Positions 52,639-61,277 of a stretch of 64,000 nt of DNA are shown one piece after another. Location: positions 146,659-210,658 of the forward strand of contig SVFQ01000003.1 of NCBI GenBank assembly GCA_015056765.1, in the 5' to 3' direction. The DNA is from Lachnospiraceae bacterium. GTDB taxonomy: Bacteria; Bacillota; Clostridia; Lachnospirales; Lachnospiraceae. A program made the position numbers and the translations under genes. The notes beneath the pieces were generated by a model. It was not told the DNA's origin and made no database searches. It was given only the letters and a program-made list of their open reading frames with translations. The first letter of the stretch is position 1. Every line of letters begins with the position of its first letter.

Positions 52639-54021
52639 ATGGAGCAGCAGAAAAAGAAAATGGATTCCCAGGAAAAAAAGAAAGCGCAGGAAGCGCGATT
52701 TCAAGATTTGACCACAACACCAATTGAGAAACTGATACCAAGACTAGCTTTGCCTACCATGGTGAGCATGATGGTCACAGCACTGTATAATGCTGCAGAT
52801 ACTTATTTTGTCGGCAGAATCTCTACAGAAGCAACAGCGGCAGTAGGACTGGTATTTTCCATTATGGCGATTATTCAGGCCCTCGGCTTTTTCTGCGGTC
52901 ATGGTTCCGGGAATTACCTTTCCAGAATGTTAGGCGGAGGCCATAAAAAGGAGGCAAGCGAAGCTGCTTCTACCGGGTTTGCCCTTGCCTTATGCATAGG
53001 TCTGTTCCTGGCCATTGTAGGAAATCTATTTGTAGAGCCTTTGGCATATTTATGTGGTGCAGAAGTTACGACTTTAGCCGATACCATGGCGTATATGCGT
53101 ATTATCTTAATTGGCGCGCCATTTATGACAGGACAGTTTGTCCTGAATAATCAGCTTCGTTTTCAAGGTAGTGCTTTGTATGCCATGATTGGTCTTTTGA
53201 GCGGCGCAGTGGTAAATGTGGCGCTGGACCCGCTACTGATTCTGGGACTGCACATGGGGGTGCGAGGAGCTGCCATTGCTACGATTTCCGGCCAGTTCAT
53301 GAGCTTTTGTATGCTATTTCTTGGTAGCCGGAAAGGTGCAAATATTCGGATTCGGTTGCAGGACGTACATTTTAATTCCCACTATCTGTTAGAGATTGTC
53401 AATGGTGGAGCCCCCTCTTTGTGCAGGCAAGGTCTTGCAGCAGTAGCTACCTTATTGCTGAACCATATGGCCGGTAACTTAGGAGGAGATGCTGCTGTAG
53501 CCGGTATGAGCATCGTTACCAGAGTCACCATGATGATGAGTTCTGCTTTGATTGGATTCGGCCAGGGATATCAGCCGGTATGTTCCTTTAATTATGGGGC
53601 GAATATCAAAAGCAGGGTGCGACAGGGGTACTTTTTCTGCGTAAAATATGGTGTTATCTTTTTGACAGTAATCGCTGTGGTTTGTTACCTGTTTGCAGAA
53701 CCGATTGTAAGGTGCTTTAGAGACGATCCGGTTGTAGTGGAAGTGGGGGCAAGGGCCTTGCGCTTCCAAACTTGTGTATTCCCTGTCAATGCGGTAATCG
53801 TCATGACAAACATGATGTTGCAATCCATTGGAAAAGGCGTGAAAGCGTCTATCATGGCTTCTGCCAGAAATGGTATTTGCTTTATTCCCATGATTTTGAT
53901 TTTACCTAGTCTTTTCGGTCTAACGGGTGTGGAAGTGTCACAGACCTGCGCAGATGTTTTGACATTCCTCTTGTCTATACCATTTGCAGTTACAGAACTA
54001 AGAAAAATGAAAGAAGCGTAA
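52639..54021 (+). CDS. MATE-family efflux transporter
   Basis: 460 residues with about twelve membrane helices. Family features include LALPTMVSMMVTALYNAADTYFVG-type first helices, GHGSGNYLSRMLG and the second-half repeat FGQGYQPVCSFNYGA. MATE proteins expel cationic compounds using sodium or proton gradients; the substrate cannot be read. The first 25 residues are charged and hydrophilic. No strong ribosome site precedes ATG 52639 and ATG 52660 is an alternative. It is convergent with the phosphopantetheinyl transferase gene. Confidence 0.9.
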   Translation: MEQQKKKMDSQEKKKAQEARFQDLTTTPIEKLIPRLALPTMVSMMVTALYNAADTYFVGRISTEATAAVGLVFSIMAIIQALGFFCGHGSGNYLSRMLGGGHKKEASEAASTGFALALCIGLFLAIVGNLFVEPLAYLCGAEVTTLADTMAYMRIILIGAPFMTGQFVLNNQLRFQGSALYAMIGLLSGAVVNVALDPLLILGLHMGVRGAAIATISGQFMSFCMLFLGSRKGANIRIRLQDVHFNSHYLLEIVNGGAPSLCRQGLAAVATLLLNHMAGNLGGDAAVAGMSIVTRVTMMMSSALIGFGQGYQPVCSFNYGANIKSRVRQGYFFCVKYGVIFLTVIAVVCYLFAEPIVRCFRDDPVVVEVGARALRFQTCVFPVNAVIVMTNMMLQSIGKGVKASIMASARNGICFIPMILILPSLFGLTGVEVSQTCADVLTFLLSIPFAVTELRKMKEA

Positions 54022-54029
54022 TACATAAA

Positions 54030-54064
54030 AGAAGCGTTACTAGAAAGACTCTAGTAGCGCTTCT
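54030..54064. terminator. Hairpin shared by convergent genes
   Basis: AGAAGCGTTACTAGA (54030-54044) pairs with TCTAGTAGCGCTTCT (54050-54064), with one G-U. The minus-strand reading is followed by TTTT. The hairpin overlaps the last codons of the minus-strand gene. Confidence 0.75.
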
Positions 54065-54735
54065 GCTGTATATCTGGTGGGTAAAACATCGATTGGTTTG
54101 GTGCTGATAGCGGTCAGGTAAGCTCTCTTTTCCGGAATGTGGAAAGAGAGACTTTGAATGCTGGCTGGCAGGGCAGAGAGTACATTTACTTCCATGTCTG
54201 CAAGTCCGTTGCCTGTTAGTTTTCCGTAGGCTTCCTTTTTGGTCCAAAGCATGTAGAACCTGGAAGGCAAAAAGGTCTCACGTTCAAAAACAAAATCAAG
54301 TTCCTCCTGCGTGAAGTAACGTTTGGCAATTTGTTCTAAAGTACCGATTTTCTTCACATAGGTATCCATGTCATCCGCCGGTGGCATGGCTTCCACATCG
54401 ATTCCGCAGGCCTGGGATAGGCCACCGTAAAAGGCCACTACACCGGGGGTGTGTGATAGGGAAAAGCCCAAATCGGATTTTCCGTTTATGGCATTGCAAA
54501 GAATAGGCTTACCGCTGTCTAACACTTTGATATCCAGCTCTTCTTTTGATAGTCCGGATAGCTCTGTCAGTTCTTTTAACGTTAGGAGTCCGGCTAAAAG
54601 AAGTTGGGTCTTTTTGTCCGCAGTGGTAGCCTTCAGAATTCGCTCTTGTCTATCTTGGGATACAAGGGGAAGGAATTCTTTTATTTTATCTTCAGTTAGG
54701 GTATCATAAATACATATGGATAATTTCATATTCAT
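54040..54735 (-). CDS. 4'-phosphopantetheinyl transferase (Sfp type)
   Basis: Transfers phosphopantetheine from CoA to carrier proteins. The 231-residue product has the Sfp-type motifs: GIDVEAM (Asp and Glu that bind magnesium) near residue 106, YFTQEELDFV, and WTKKEAYGKLTGNGL with the catalytic Glu and Lys. No polyketide or peptide synthetase gene is nearby, so its carrier protein is unknown; Sfp-type enzymes can also serve fatty-acid synthesis when AcpS is lacking. Start is ATG 54735 or ATG 54729; neither has a clear ribosome site. The gene is divergent from the CDF operon with only 33 bases between. Confidence 0.88.
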   Translation of the reverse strand: MNMKLSICIYDTLTEDKIKEFLPLVSQDRQERILKATTADKKTQLLLAGLLTLKELTELSGLSKEELDIKVLDSGKPILCNAINGKSDLGFSLSHTPGVVAFYGGLSQACGIDVEAMPPADDMDTYVKKIGTLEQIAKRYFTQEELDFVFERETFLPSRFYMLWTKKEAYGKLTGNGLADMEVNVLSALPASIQSLSFHIPEKRAYLTAISTKPIDVLPTRYTAEALLESF

Positions 54736-54768
54736 GTTTAGAGCATAGCATACTTTTGGAGGAAAAAC

Positions 54769-55872
54769 ATGGATCGTTCAAAAGAAATCATAAAAGTTAG
54801 TATTATTGGTATTTTGACAAATGCGTTGTTGGTGGCATTTAAGGTTACGGTGGGTATGCTTGCCAATTCTATTGCCATTATTTTGGATGGTATCAATAAT
54901 TTAACAGATGCCATTAGCTCTGTGGTCACCATTATTGGTACGAAATTGGCGGGTAAAGCGGCAGATAAGCAGCATCCTTACGGACATGGCCGCATTGAGT
55001 ACCTGACTGGATCCGTTGTAGCGGTTATCGTTGTGGTAGCCGGTCTTGTTTCCTTGAAAGAGTCCTTCGTAAAGATTATCCGCCCGGAGGAGACGAATTA
55101 TAGTTGGATTACGATTCTGATTATCGTAGCATCCATACTGGTGAAGTTTGCCCTTGGCACCTATTTTTCCAAACGAGGAAACGAATTGGATTCTTCTTCC
55201 TTGGTTGCTTCCGGTACCGATGCAAAATCCGACGCGGTTTTATCTGCTTCCACACTGATTGCTATCTTTGCAAAAGTGGTGTTACATCTTCAAGTGGAAG
55301 GTGTGATTGGCGTCCTCATTTCTGCTTTTATCCTAAAGGCAGGTATCGAAATCATGAGAGATACCTTGAATGATATCATTGGCGTGCGTATTGAAGATGA
55401 CTTATCCAAAGCGGTAAAGGAACGCATCAACATGTATGATGAAGTGCAGGGAGCTTATGATTTGGTATTACACAATTATGGCCCGGCAGAGTACATGGGA
55501 TCTGTACATATTGAGGTAAGAGAAAACATGACAGCTATGGAACTGGATACACTGTCCAGGCAGATTACGGCCAAAGTGTATGAGGAACTTGGCGTTCTTT
55601 TGACCATAGGTGTGTATGCCCAGAACAACTCCAATCCCAGATATGTGGAGATGAAAGAATATGTAAACAACCTGATTGGAAAGTATGAGAAAGTAAAGCA
55701 AATCCATGGCTTTTATGTAAATGAGGAGCGTAAAGTGGTAAGCTTTGACATGGTATTTGAATTTGGTGAAAATCGAAAAATGGAAATTGTGGATGAAATC
55801 ACCAAGTCTTGCCAGGATAAATATGAAGGCTATTTATTCTTTATCAACTTAGATAAGGATTTTAGTGAATAA
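54769..55872 (+). CDS. Cation diffusion facilitator, manganese-type ligands
   Basis: 367 residues with six membrane helices and a C-terminal cytoplasmic domain longer than usual. HPYGHGRIEYLTG is the family signature. The helix 2 metal pair aligns as Asn43-xxx-Asp47 (NNLTD) and helix 5 as Asp151-xxx-Asp155 (DAKSD), the N/D-D/D pattern of manganese exporters such as MntE rather than the zinc D/D-H/D pattern. TTTGGAGG precedes ATG 54769. It heads a tight operon with an AAA+ ATPase and the manganese-dependent pyrophosphatase. Metal choice is inferred from these residues. Confidence 0.87.
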   Translation: MDRSKEIIKVSIIGILTNALLVAFKVTVGMLANSIAIILDGINNLTDAISSVVTIIGTKLAGKAADKQHPYGHGRIEYLTGSVVAVIVVVAGLVSLKESFVKIIRPEETNYSWITILIIVASILVKFALGTYFSKRGNELDSSSLVASGTDAKSDAVLSASTLIAIFAKVVLHLQVEGVIGVLISAFILKAGIEIMRDTLNDIIGVRIEDDLSKAVKERINMYDEVQGAYDLVLHNYGPAEYMGSVHIEVRENMTAMELDTLSRQITAKVYEELGVLLTIGVYAQNNSNPRYVEMKEYVNNLIGKYEKVKQIHGFYVNEERKVVSFDMVFEFGENRKMEIVDEITKSCQDKYEGYLFFINLDKDFSE

Positions 55873-55892
55873 ACAAATGAGGGAGATTAGAC

Positions 55893-57020
55893 ATGCAGGA
55901 CAACTTATTAGGCGGTATCTATGATGATTTATTTGGGGTAGGACGCCTTGTGACACCAAGTACTCTACCAAACGAAGGCAAAACAAAAGAAGAGCAGGAA
56001 GCCATTGCCAATGCAAGAAGCGCTTTAGAAGAAGCAAAGAGCATGGTAAACCTGATTGATAAGGAAAAAGAAAATTTACAGAATAAGAATGCAGAAGCGT
56101 TAAAGACTGCAACTGCAAGTGCAGCACCGGAGAAGCCGGAAGAGCCGGAAACAGATCCTATGGAGGATTTGGATGCTCTGATTGGCCTTACAGCCATCAA
56201 AGATGATGTGAAAGAACTAATCGCTTTTGTAAAGATTCAGAAGATGAGGAAAGAACAGGGATTGAAGGCTGTGCCGGTGTCTTTGCATCTGGTATTTACC
56301 GGTAATCCCGGAACAGGAAAGACGACTGTTGCCAGAATCCTAGCTCGTCTCTATAAACAAATTGGCGTGTTATCCAAGGGCCAGTTAGTGGAGGTAGATA
56401 GATCCGGCTTGGTAGCAGGATATGTGGGACAGACCGCTATCAAAACCCAAGAAAAGATTTCTCAGGCTATGGGGGGTGTGCTTTTTATCGATGAAGCATA
56501 TGCTCTTTCCCAAAAGGACGACGCCTTTGGGCAGGAAGCCATTGATACTATCCTGAAAGCCATGGAAGACAACAGAGACGATTTTGTGGTTATTGTGGCT
56601 GGTTATACAGAGCCGATGGAAGTGTTTATTAATTCCAATCCTGGTCTTAAGAGCAGATTCAATAAATACATCGAATTTGAAGATTATAGCATAGACGATT
56701 TAGAGAAAATCTTCATGATGAACTGCAAAAAATATGATTATGTTTTGGAAGAGGATGTAGAGAAACACGTTCGAGAACTCATCGTGCAGCGAAAGATGGA
56801 GCACTCTGAAAATTATGCCAATGCCAGGGAAGTACGTAATCTTTTCGAAGAAATTATCACCAATCAGGCAAAGCGTGTAGCAGATTTGGAGAATCCTGAT
56901 TCAGAGGCTATGACAAAAATATGCTTGCAAGACTTGCCTGGGGCTGATAAAGTAGAGGAATCCCCTTCTAGTGATGAGACTGAGAAGTCTTCTGAAGAGG
57001 CGGAAACCAACGAAGAATAA
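55893..57020 (+). CDS. AAA+ ATPase of the CbxX/SpoVK group
   Basis: 375 residues. An N-terminal segment with a coiled coil (about 30-70) and a Pro/Glu-rich linker leads to one AAA+ domain: Walker A GNPGTGKT (137-144), Walker B VLFIDEAYAL, sensor-1 region VVIVAGYTEPM, arginine finger FNSNPGLKSRF-like region (here NSNPGLKSRF). The tail after 350 is acidic and Ser/Glu-rich. This group contains CbbX rubisco activase and SpoVK, ring-forming remodellers. It lies 20 bases after the CDF gene and 12 bases before the pyrophosphatase; a role in activating one of them is possible but unproven. Confidence 0.85.
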   Translation: MQDNLLGGIYDDLFGVGRLVTPSTLPNEGKTKEEQEAIANARSALEEAKSMVNLIDKEKENLQNKNAEALKTATASAAPEKPEEPETDPMEDLDALIGLTAIKDDVKELIAFVKIQKMRKEQGLKAVPVSLHLVFTGNPGTGKTTVARILARLYKQIGVLSKGQLVEVDRSGLVAGYVGQTAIKTQEKISQAMGGVLFIDEAYALSQKDDAFGQEAIDTILKAMEDNRDDFVVIVAGYTEPMEVFINSNPGLKSRFNKYIEFEDYSIDDLEKIFMMNCKKYDYVLEEDVEKHVRELIVQRKMEHSENYANAREVRNLFEEIITNQAKRVADLENPDSEAMTKICLQDLPGADKVEESPSSDETEKSSEEAETNEE

Positions 57021-57032
57021 TGGAGAAAGTAT

Positions 57033-58676
57033 ATGGAACAAAAACCGGTATTTGTTATCGGACATCGTAATCCGGATACAGATTCAATTTGCTCAGCAAT
57101 CGCGTATGCAAATCTAAAGACAAAAACCACGGGAAGAGAACACATTCCGGCCAGAGCGGGACATTTAAACGAAGAAACCCAATACGTTTTAGATTATTTT
57201 AAAGTAGCGGTCCCGGTTTATCTAAGGGATGTCAGTCAGCAGGTAAAGGACATTGAGATTCGAAAGACTGAGGGCGTTTCTCAGGATATTTCGCTGAAGA
57301 AGGCTTGGACCTTGATGAAAGAGGCAGGGGTCGTTACCTTACCTGTTACCAATCAGGAAAATGAATTAGAGGGTCTGATTACCATTGGTGATATCACCAA
57401 ATCCTACATGGAAGTGTATGACAGCACCGTTTTGGCCATGGCCCATACGAAGTATCGTAATATTTTGGAAACCCTGGATGGAGAGATGATTGTCGGAGAC
57501 GAGGATGCTGTCTTCGAGCAGGGAAAGGTATTGATTGCAGCAGCCAATCCTGATTTAATGGAAAACTACATCGATCCGAAGGATTTGGTTATCTTAGGTA
57601 ACCGCTACGAATCTCAGCTTTGCGCCATCGAGATGAAGGCCGGTTGTATCGTGGTATGCGAAGGTGCACCGGTATCTGTGACAATCCAGAAGCTGGCCAG
57701 TGAAAATGGCTGCAATGTGATTTCTACGCCGCATGATACCTATACGGTTGCCAGATTGATGAACCAGAGCATGCCTATTAGTTATTTCATGACCAGGGAG
57801 AACCTTAATACTTTTAAGACAGAAGATTTCCTGGATACCATTCGTGATGTGATGGCCCAGAAGCGCCATCGTGATTTCCCGATTCTGGATGAAGAGGGAA
57901 AATATGTGGGCATGATTTCCAGACGTAATCTTTTAAATGCCCCGAAAAAAAATGTCATCATGGTGGATCATAATGAAAAAGGCCAGGCAGTAGATGGTAT
58001 TGAAAATGCGGATATATTGGAGATTATTGATCATCATAGACTTCGCAGTGTCGAGACCATTACACCGGTATTTTTCCGCAATCAGCCTTTGGGCTGTACG
58101 GCAACTATTATCTACGAGATGTATCAGGAAAAGAATGTGGAAGTTGACAAAGTAACAGCAGGACTTCTGTTAGCAGCCATTATGTCAGATACCCTGATGT
58201 ATCGTTCCCCTACCTGTACCGCAAAGGATAAAGAGGTAGCAGAGGCATTAGCGAAAATCGCCGGTATCTCACCGGAAGATTTGGCAGTAGCCATGTTCCG
58301 TGCAGGAAGCAACTTAAAAGATAAGTCCGATTCAGAGATTTTCTACCAGGATTTCAAGAAATTCTCTATGAACGACATTAAGTTTGGAGTTGGTCAGATT
58401 AATTCCATGAACTCTGATGAACTGTTAGAAATCGGTGAGAGATTACAGCACTTCATGGAAGAAACCATTGCCACTACCGGCTTACAGATGCTGTTTTTCA
58501 TGATGACGGATATTGTAAAGGAGAGCTCCTATCTGATTTACATGGGAAACGGAGCAAAAGAGCTGATTGAAAGCAGCTTTAATGTGACCCCGAACTATGG
58601 AATGTTTGTATTAAAGGGCGTAGTTTCCCGTAAGAAACAATTGATTCCGGCCATCATGGCAGATTTGCAACAATAA
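57033..58676 (+). CDS. ppaC: Family II manganese-dependent inorganic pyrophosphatase with CBS and DRTGG domains
   Basis: 547 residues, matching the long CBS-PPases such as that of Clostridium perfringens rather than the 310-residue core form. GHRNPDTDSICSAIAYANLK opens the DHH domain; an insertion (about 65-305) holds two CBS regions around a DRTGG domain; IIDHHRLRSVETI and the C-terminal DHHA2 part complete the catalytic core. It hydrolyses pyrophosphate in the cytosol and such enzymes are regulated by adenine nucleotides. It ends the operon that begins with a predicted manganese transporter. ATG 57033 has GGAGAAAG upstream. Confidence 0.93.
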   Translation: MEQKPVFVIGHRNPDTDSICSAIAYANLKTKTTGREHIPARAGHLNEETQYVLDYFKVAVPVYLRDVSQQVKDIEIRKTEGVSQDISLKKAWTLMKEAGVVTLPVTNQENELEGLITIGDITKSYMEVYDSTVLAMAHTKYRNILETLDGEMIVGDEDAVFEQGKVLIAAANPDLMENYIDPKDLVILGNRYESQLCAIEMKAGCIVVCEGAPVSVTIQKLASENGCNVISTPHDTYTVARLMNQSMPISYFMTRENLNTFKTEDFLDTIRDVMAQKRHRDFPILDEEGKYVGMISRRNLLNAPKKNVIMVDHNEKGQAVDGIENADILEIIDHHRLRSVETITPVFFRNQPLGCTATIIYEMYQEKNVEVDKVTAGLLLAAIMSDTLMYRSPTCTAKDKEVAEALAKIAGISPEDLAVAMFRAGSNLKDKSDSEIFYQDFKKFSMNDIKFGVGQINSMNSDELLEIGERLQHFMEETIATTGLQMLFFMMTDIVKESSYLIYMGNGAKELIESSFNVTPNYGMFVLKGVVSRKKQLIPAIMADLQQ

Positions 58677-58702
58677 TTTTTTTTATAATTACATAAACTT
58701 TT

Positions 58703-58774
58703 TTGTCTGAATGGATATCTATATCTATGTAAACGGGAAACCTAATTAGGGGAGTCGCGGAATCGACGGATTCC
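58703..58774 (+). promoter_or_regulatory. Probable promoter and structured leader of a small peptide gene
   Basis: TTGTCT (58703-58708) with TATGTA (58727-58732, 18-base spacer) is a possible promoter. The leader contains CCTAATTAGG (58741-58750) and the hairpin GGAATC-GACG-GATTCC (58759-58774); GTCG (58754-58757) and CGAC (58764-58767) offer a competing fold. No known riboswitch consensus fits. Confidence 0.45.
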
Positions 58775-58793
58775 ATTATGAGGATAGATGGAT

Positions 58794-58937
58794 ATGAAGA
58801 CAAGATTATTATTGCTTCTTTTGGTAGTCGCAACATTCTTCTCTGTAATCTGCGGATACGGCAAAGTGAATGCAGCAAGACCTATGGAAGAGAGCACACA
58901 ATTAGAGACGATAATTCATTTAGAAACAGAGATGTAA
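58794..58937 (+). CDS. Small secreted peptide, 47 residues
   Basis: ATG 58794 opens a 47-codon frame: MKTR, a Leu/Val/Phe hydrophobic core (about residues 5-20), and a polar region KVNAARPMEE with an AxA-like cleavage place, so a signal peptide is likely and the mature part would be about 19 residues (ARPMEESTQLETIIHLETEM region). AGGA lies about ten bases upstream. A terminator starts three bases after the stop, and a structured leader precedes it, so it looks like a complete monocistronic gene. No relatives are recognised. It could be a signalling peptide or a degraded exported protein. It lies between the pyrophosphatase and an efflux operon. Confidence 0.65.
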   Translation: MKTRLLLLLLVVATFFSVICGYGKVNAARPMEESTQLETIIHLETEM

Positions 58938-58940
58938 AGG

Positions 58941-58979
58941 AAGACCTTGCGAAGCAGGAAACTGTAAGCAAGGTCTTTT
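58941..58979 (+). terminator. Rho-independent terminator of the small peptide gene
   Basis: AAGACCTTGC (58941-58950) pairs with GCAAGGTCTT (58968-58977), followed by T to 58979. Confidence 0.9.
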
Positions 58980-59025
58980 CTGTATTTTGTGAACGAAATT
59001 TCACAGTATTTTAAGACTTTAGTTG

Positions 59026-59071
59026 TTGACATTTTGAAACCACTATACTATTGTATTATTAATGTAATACA
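59026..59071 (+). promoter_or_regulatory. Promoter and operator-like inverted repeat of the efflux operon
   Basis: TTGACA (59026-59031) with TATTGT at 17 bases (59049-59054) forms a promoter. TGTATTA-N6-TAATACA (59052-59071) is a perfect inverted repeat covering the -10 and start site. A repressor of the GntR/YtrA or TetR kind is a reasonable guess; no regulator gene is adjacent. Confidence 0.65.
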
Positions 59072-59093
59072 GTAAGACGAGGAGACAGGTCAA

Positions 59094-60572
59094 ATGGAAA
59101 AAAAGAAAAACGGTCAAAAGAAAAAGAGACGCTGGATAAAATTTGTAGTTATCATTCTGATTTTACTTGTGATTCTCTTTTTATTTTTCAGACGTAGTGG
59201 CAATACTACCTTTGGCTTTACCAATGAAGTTGCGGAAAAAAGAGACATTCATACAACCCACAGTTTCTCCGGTAGTATAGCGCCTGTAACGGAAGAAGTC
59301 GTACAAAGCCCGCAAACAGGTTTGAAAGTGAAAAATCTGTTAGTGGAAGAAGGCGATACAGTAAAAGCCGGAGATGTGTTGATGGTAATGGACACCACTA
59401 CCTTAGAGGAAGCAGTTAAGGAAAAAGAAGCTGCCATGGCAAGCGCTGAAAAGGTCAGTAGTGTAGCCATCAGACAGGCTTCCAACAATCTAAACACCTA
59501 TCAGCAGAACCTGGCGGAAAACTTAGATGCACAGATGCTTGCTTCTCAGCAGGCCGTAGATGCCAGCTACACAGCACTGATTAATGCAGAAAAGGCCTTC
59601 AACAATGAGGTGACGCTGAACAATAAAGGGCTTAGCGCAAGCATTTTAAGCACGACTACCGCAGTACAGTCCAGTTACAACGCGTTAAAGAATACCGAAG
59701 CTACGGTGGCTAATGCAGATAAGGCGACGGCAGACAAGGCATTGGAATCTCCAAGACTTGCCTATAATCAGGCTCTACAAAATTATGAAGCAGCGAAACT
59801 GAACGAAGAAAACACGCTGACTACTTTATATGACAATGTGGTAACTGCACAGAACAGTTACCTGAATGCGTTAGATAACTATAGAGCAGCCATGAAAACT
59901 TCTGATTTGCAGATGAAGAACTATCAGTTTGCTCTGGAAAGTGCCAGAGCACAGGCTGACACCACTTTAAGCGAATTACAGCTGGCTGATCTAAAAAGAC
60001 AGTTAGGAGACTGCACCGTAACAGCTCCCATTGATGGTGTTGTAACAGCACTGCCTGTAAAAGTAGGCGATGTAGCCGCTGTAGCAGGTCTTGCTACTAT
60101 TACCCAGTTTAAAGATATGAAGATTGATATTAAGATCAACGAATACGATATCTTAGGGGCAGAAGAAGGCAAGGATGTGACTATCATTGTAGATGCTTTA
60201 AATAAAACCTACGAAGGCAAAATCAAGAAAATTGCCAAGGTTGCAACGGTAGAGGCTGGGGTTTCCTACTTTAAATCAGAAGTGGAATTCCTGGCAGATG
60301 AAGATACCAGAAGCGGTATGAGCGTAGAAGTGAAGTTGCCGATTTATGATTTAGAAAATGTACTGACTATCAGCAATAAGGCAATCCAGACGGAAAAGGA
60401 CGGATCTGCTTATGTGAATGTATACGGAGCTGATGGTAAGAGCGTAGAAAAGAAATCAATCGTATGCGGCGTTTCTGATGGTATGTACACAGAAATCAAA
60501 GAAGGACTTAAGGAAGGCGATACTGTACTTGTGCCTATGGACTTCAGCCAGGGTATGGTAGTGGTTGAGTAG
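59094..60572 (+). CDS. MacA/HlyD-type efflux adaptor protein
   Basis: 492 residues: basic N-terminus, one membrane helix (about 16-33), a biotinyl-lipoyl-like half (VQSPQTGLKVKNLLVEEGDTVKAGDVLMVMD), a long alpha-helical hairpin rich in Ala, Asn and Gln (about 100-290), the second lipoyl half (DCTVTAPIDGVVTALPVKVGDV) and a beta-barrel domain with VPMDFSQGMVVVE at the end. It would couple the MacB-like ABC pair downstream to export across the thick wall or act as an extracytoplasmic funnel. Twelve bases separate it from the ATPase gene. Substrate unknown. Confidence 0.9.
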   Translation: MEKKKNGQKKKRRWIKFVVIILILLVILFLFFRRSGNTTFGFTNEVAEKRDIHTTHSFSGSIAPVTEEVVQSPQTGLKVKNLLVEEGDTVKAGDVLMVMDTTTLEEAVKEKEAAMASAEKVSSVAIRQASNNLNTYQQNLAENLDAQMLASQQAVDASYTALINAEKAFNNEVTLNNKGLSASILSTTTAVQSSYNALKNTEATVANADKATADKALESPRLAYNQALQNYEAAKLNEENTLTTLYDNVVTAQNSYLNALDNYRAAMKTSDLQMKNYQFALESARAQADTTLSELQLADLKRQLGDCTVTAPIDGVVTALPVKVGDVAAVAGLATITQFKDMKIDIKINEYDILGAEEGKDVTIIVDALNKTYEGKIKKIAKVATVEAGVSYFKSEVEFLADEDTRSGMSVEVKLPIYDLENVLTISNKAIQTEKDGSAYVNVYGADGKSVEKKSIVCGVSDGMYTEIKEGLKEGDTVLVPMDFSQGMVVVE

Positions 60573-60584
60573 TAAGGAGGGCAC

Positions 60585-61277
60585 ATGGCAGAAGAAATTC
60601 TCCGCATGGAGAACATTACAAAAGCATATGAGCTAGGAGAAGAAGAGTTTCTTGCCCTTCGAGGTGTAGACCTTGTAGTAGATAGAGGAGAATTCCTGGC
60701 GGTCCTTGGACCATCCGGATCCGGCAAAAGTACCCTGATGAATATCATAGGATGCTTAGATGTGCCTACTTCCGGAGAGTATTATCTGTCCGGCAAGTTG
60801 ATTGCAAATGAAAGCGAAAAGGAGCTTGCCCGAATCCGAAGCAAGGAAATCGGATTTATCTTTCAGTCTTTTCAGCTATTACAAAGACAGACTGCCTATG
60901 AAAATGTGGAACTTCCACTGATCTACGCAAATATGCCGGAACACAAAAGAAAAGAACGTGTAGAGGAAATGCTGGAGAAAGTAGGCCTGGCAGATAAGAT
61001 GTATAACTTGCCCAATCAGCTTTCCGGTGGACAGCAACAGCGTGTGGCTATTGCCAGAGCAATTGCTACAAACCCTACTATTTTGTTGGCAGATGAGCCT
61101 ACCGGTGCGTTAGATCAAAAGACAGGGCGTCAGGTTATGGAGTTATTCCACGAACTGAATAACGAAGGTCGAACGATTATTATGATCACCCATGATGCAA
61201 AAATCGCTTCTCATGCGGGTCGAATCGTAAGAATCCTAGACGGAAATATCAGTGAGGGAGATTTGGAAGATGCTTAA
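60585..61277 (+). CDS. MacB-type ABC transporter ATPase
   Basis: 230 residues with Walker [10 protein letters not shown] (about 42-50), Q-loop [21 protein letters not shown], signature [15 protein letters not shown] and Walker [13 protein letters not shown], followed by the switch His in MITHD. The segment after the Q-loop is typical of the LolD/MacB export group. TAAGGAGGGC precedes ATG 60585. Its last eight bases overlap the permease start. Confidence 0.94.
   Translation: MAEEILRMENITKAYELGEEEFLALRGVDLVVDRGEFLAVLGPSGSGKSTLMNIIGCLDVPTSGEYYLSGKLIANESEKELARIRSKEIGFIFQSFQLLQRQTAYENVELPLIYANMPEHKRKERVEEMLEKVGLADKMYNLPNQLSGGQQQRVAIARAIATNPTILLADEPTGALDQKTGRQVMELFHELNNEGRTIIMITHDAKIASHAGRIVRILDGNISEGDLEDA

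Noticed and set aside
58734..58790. Possible c-di-GMP-I or manganese (yybP) riboswitch before the small peptide
   Set aside because: GGGAAACC and AGGGGAGT recall fragments of those motifs, but the remaining conserved parts and the second helix are missing.
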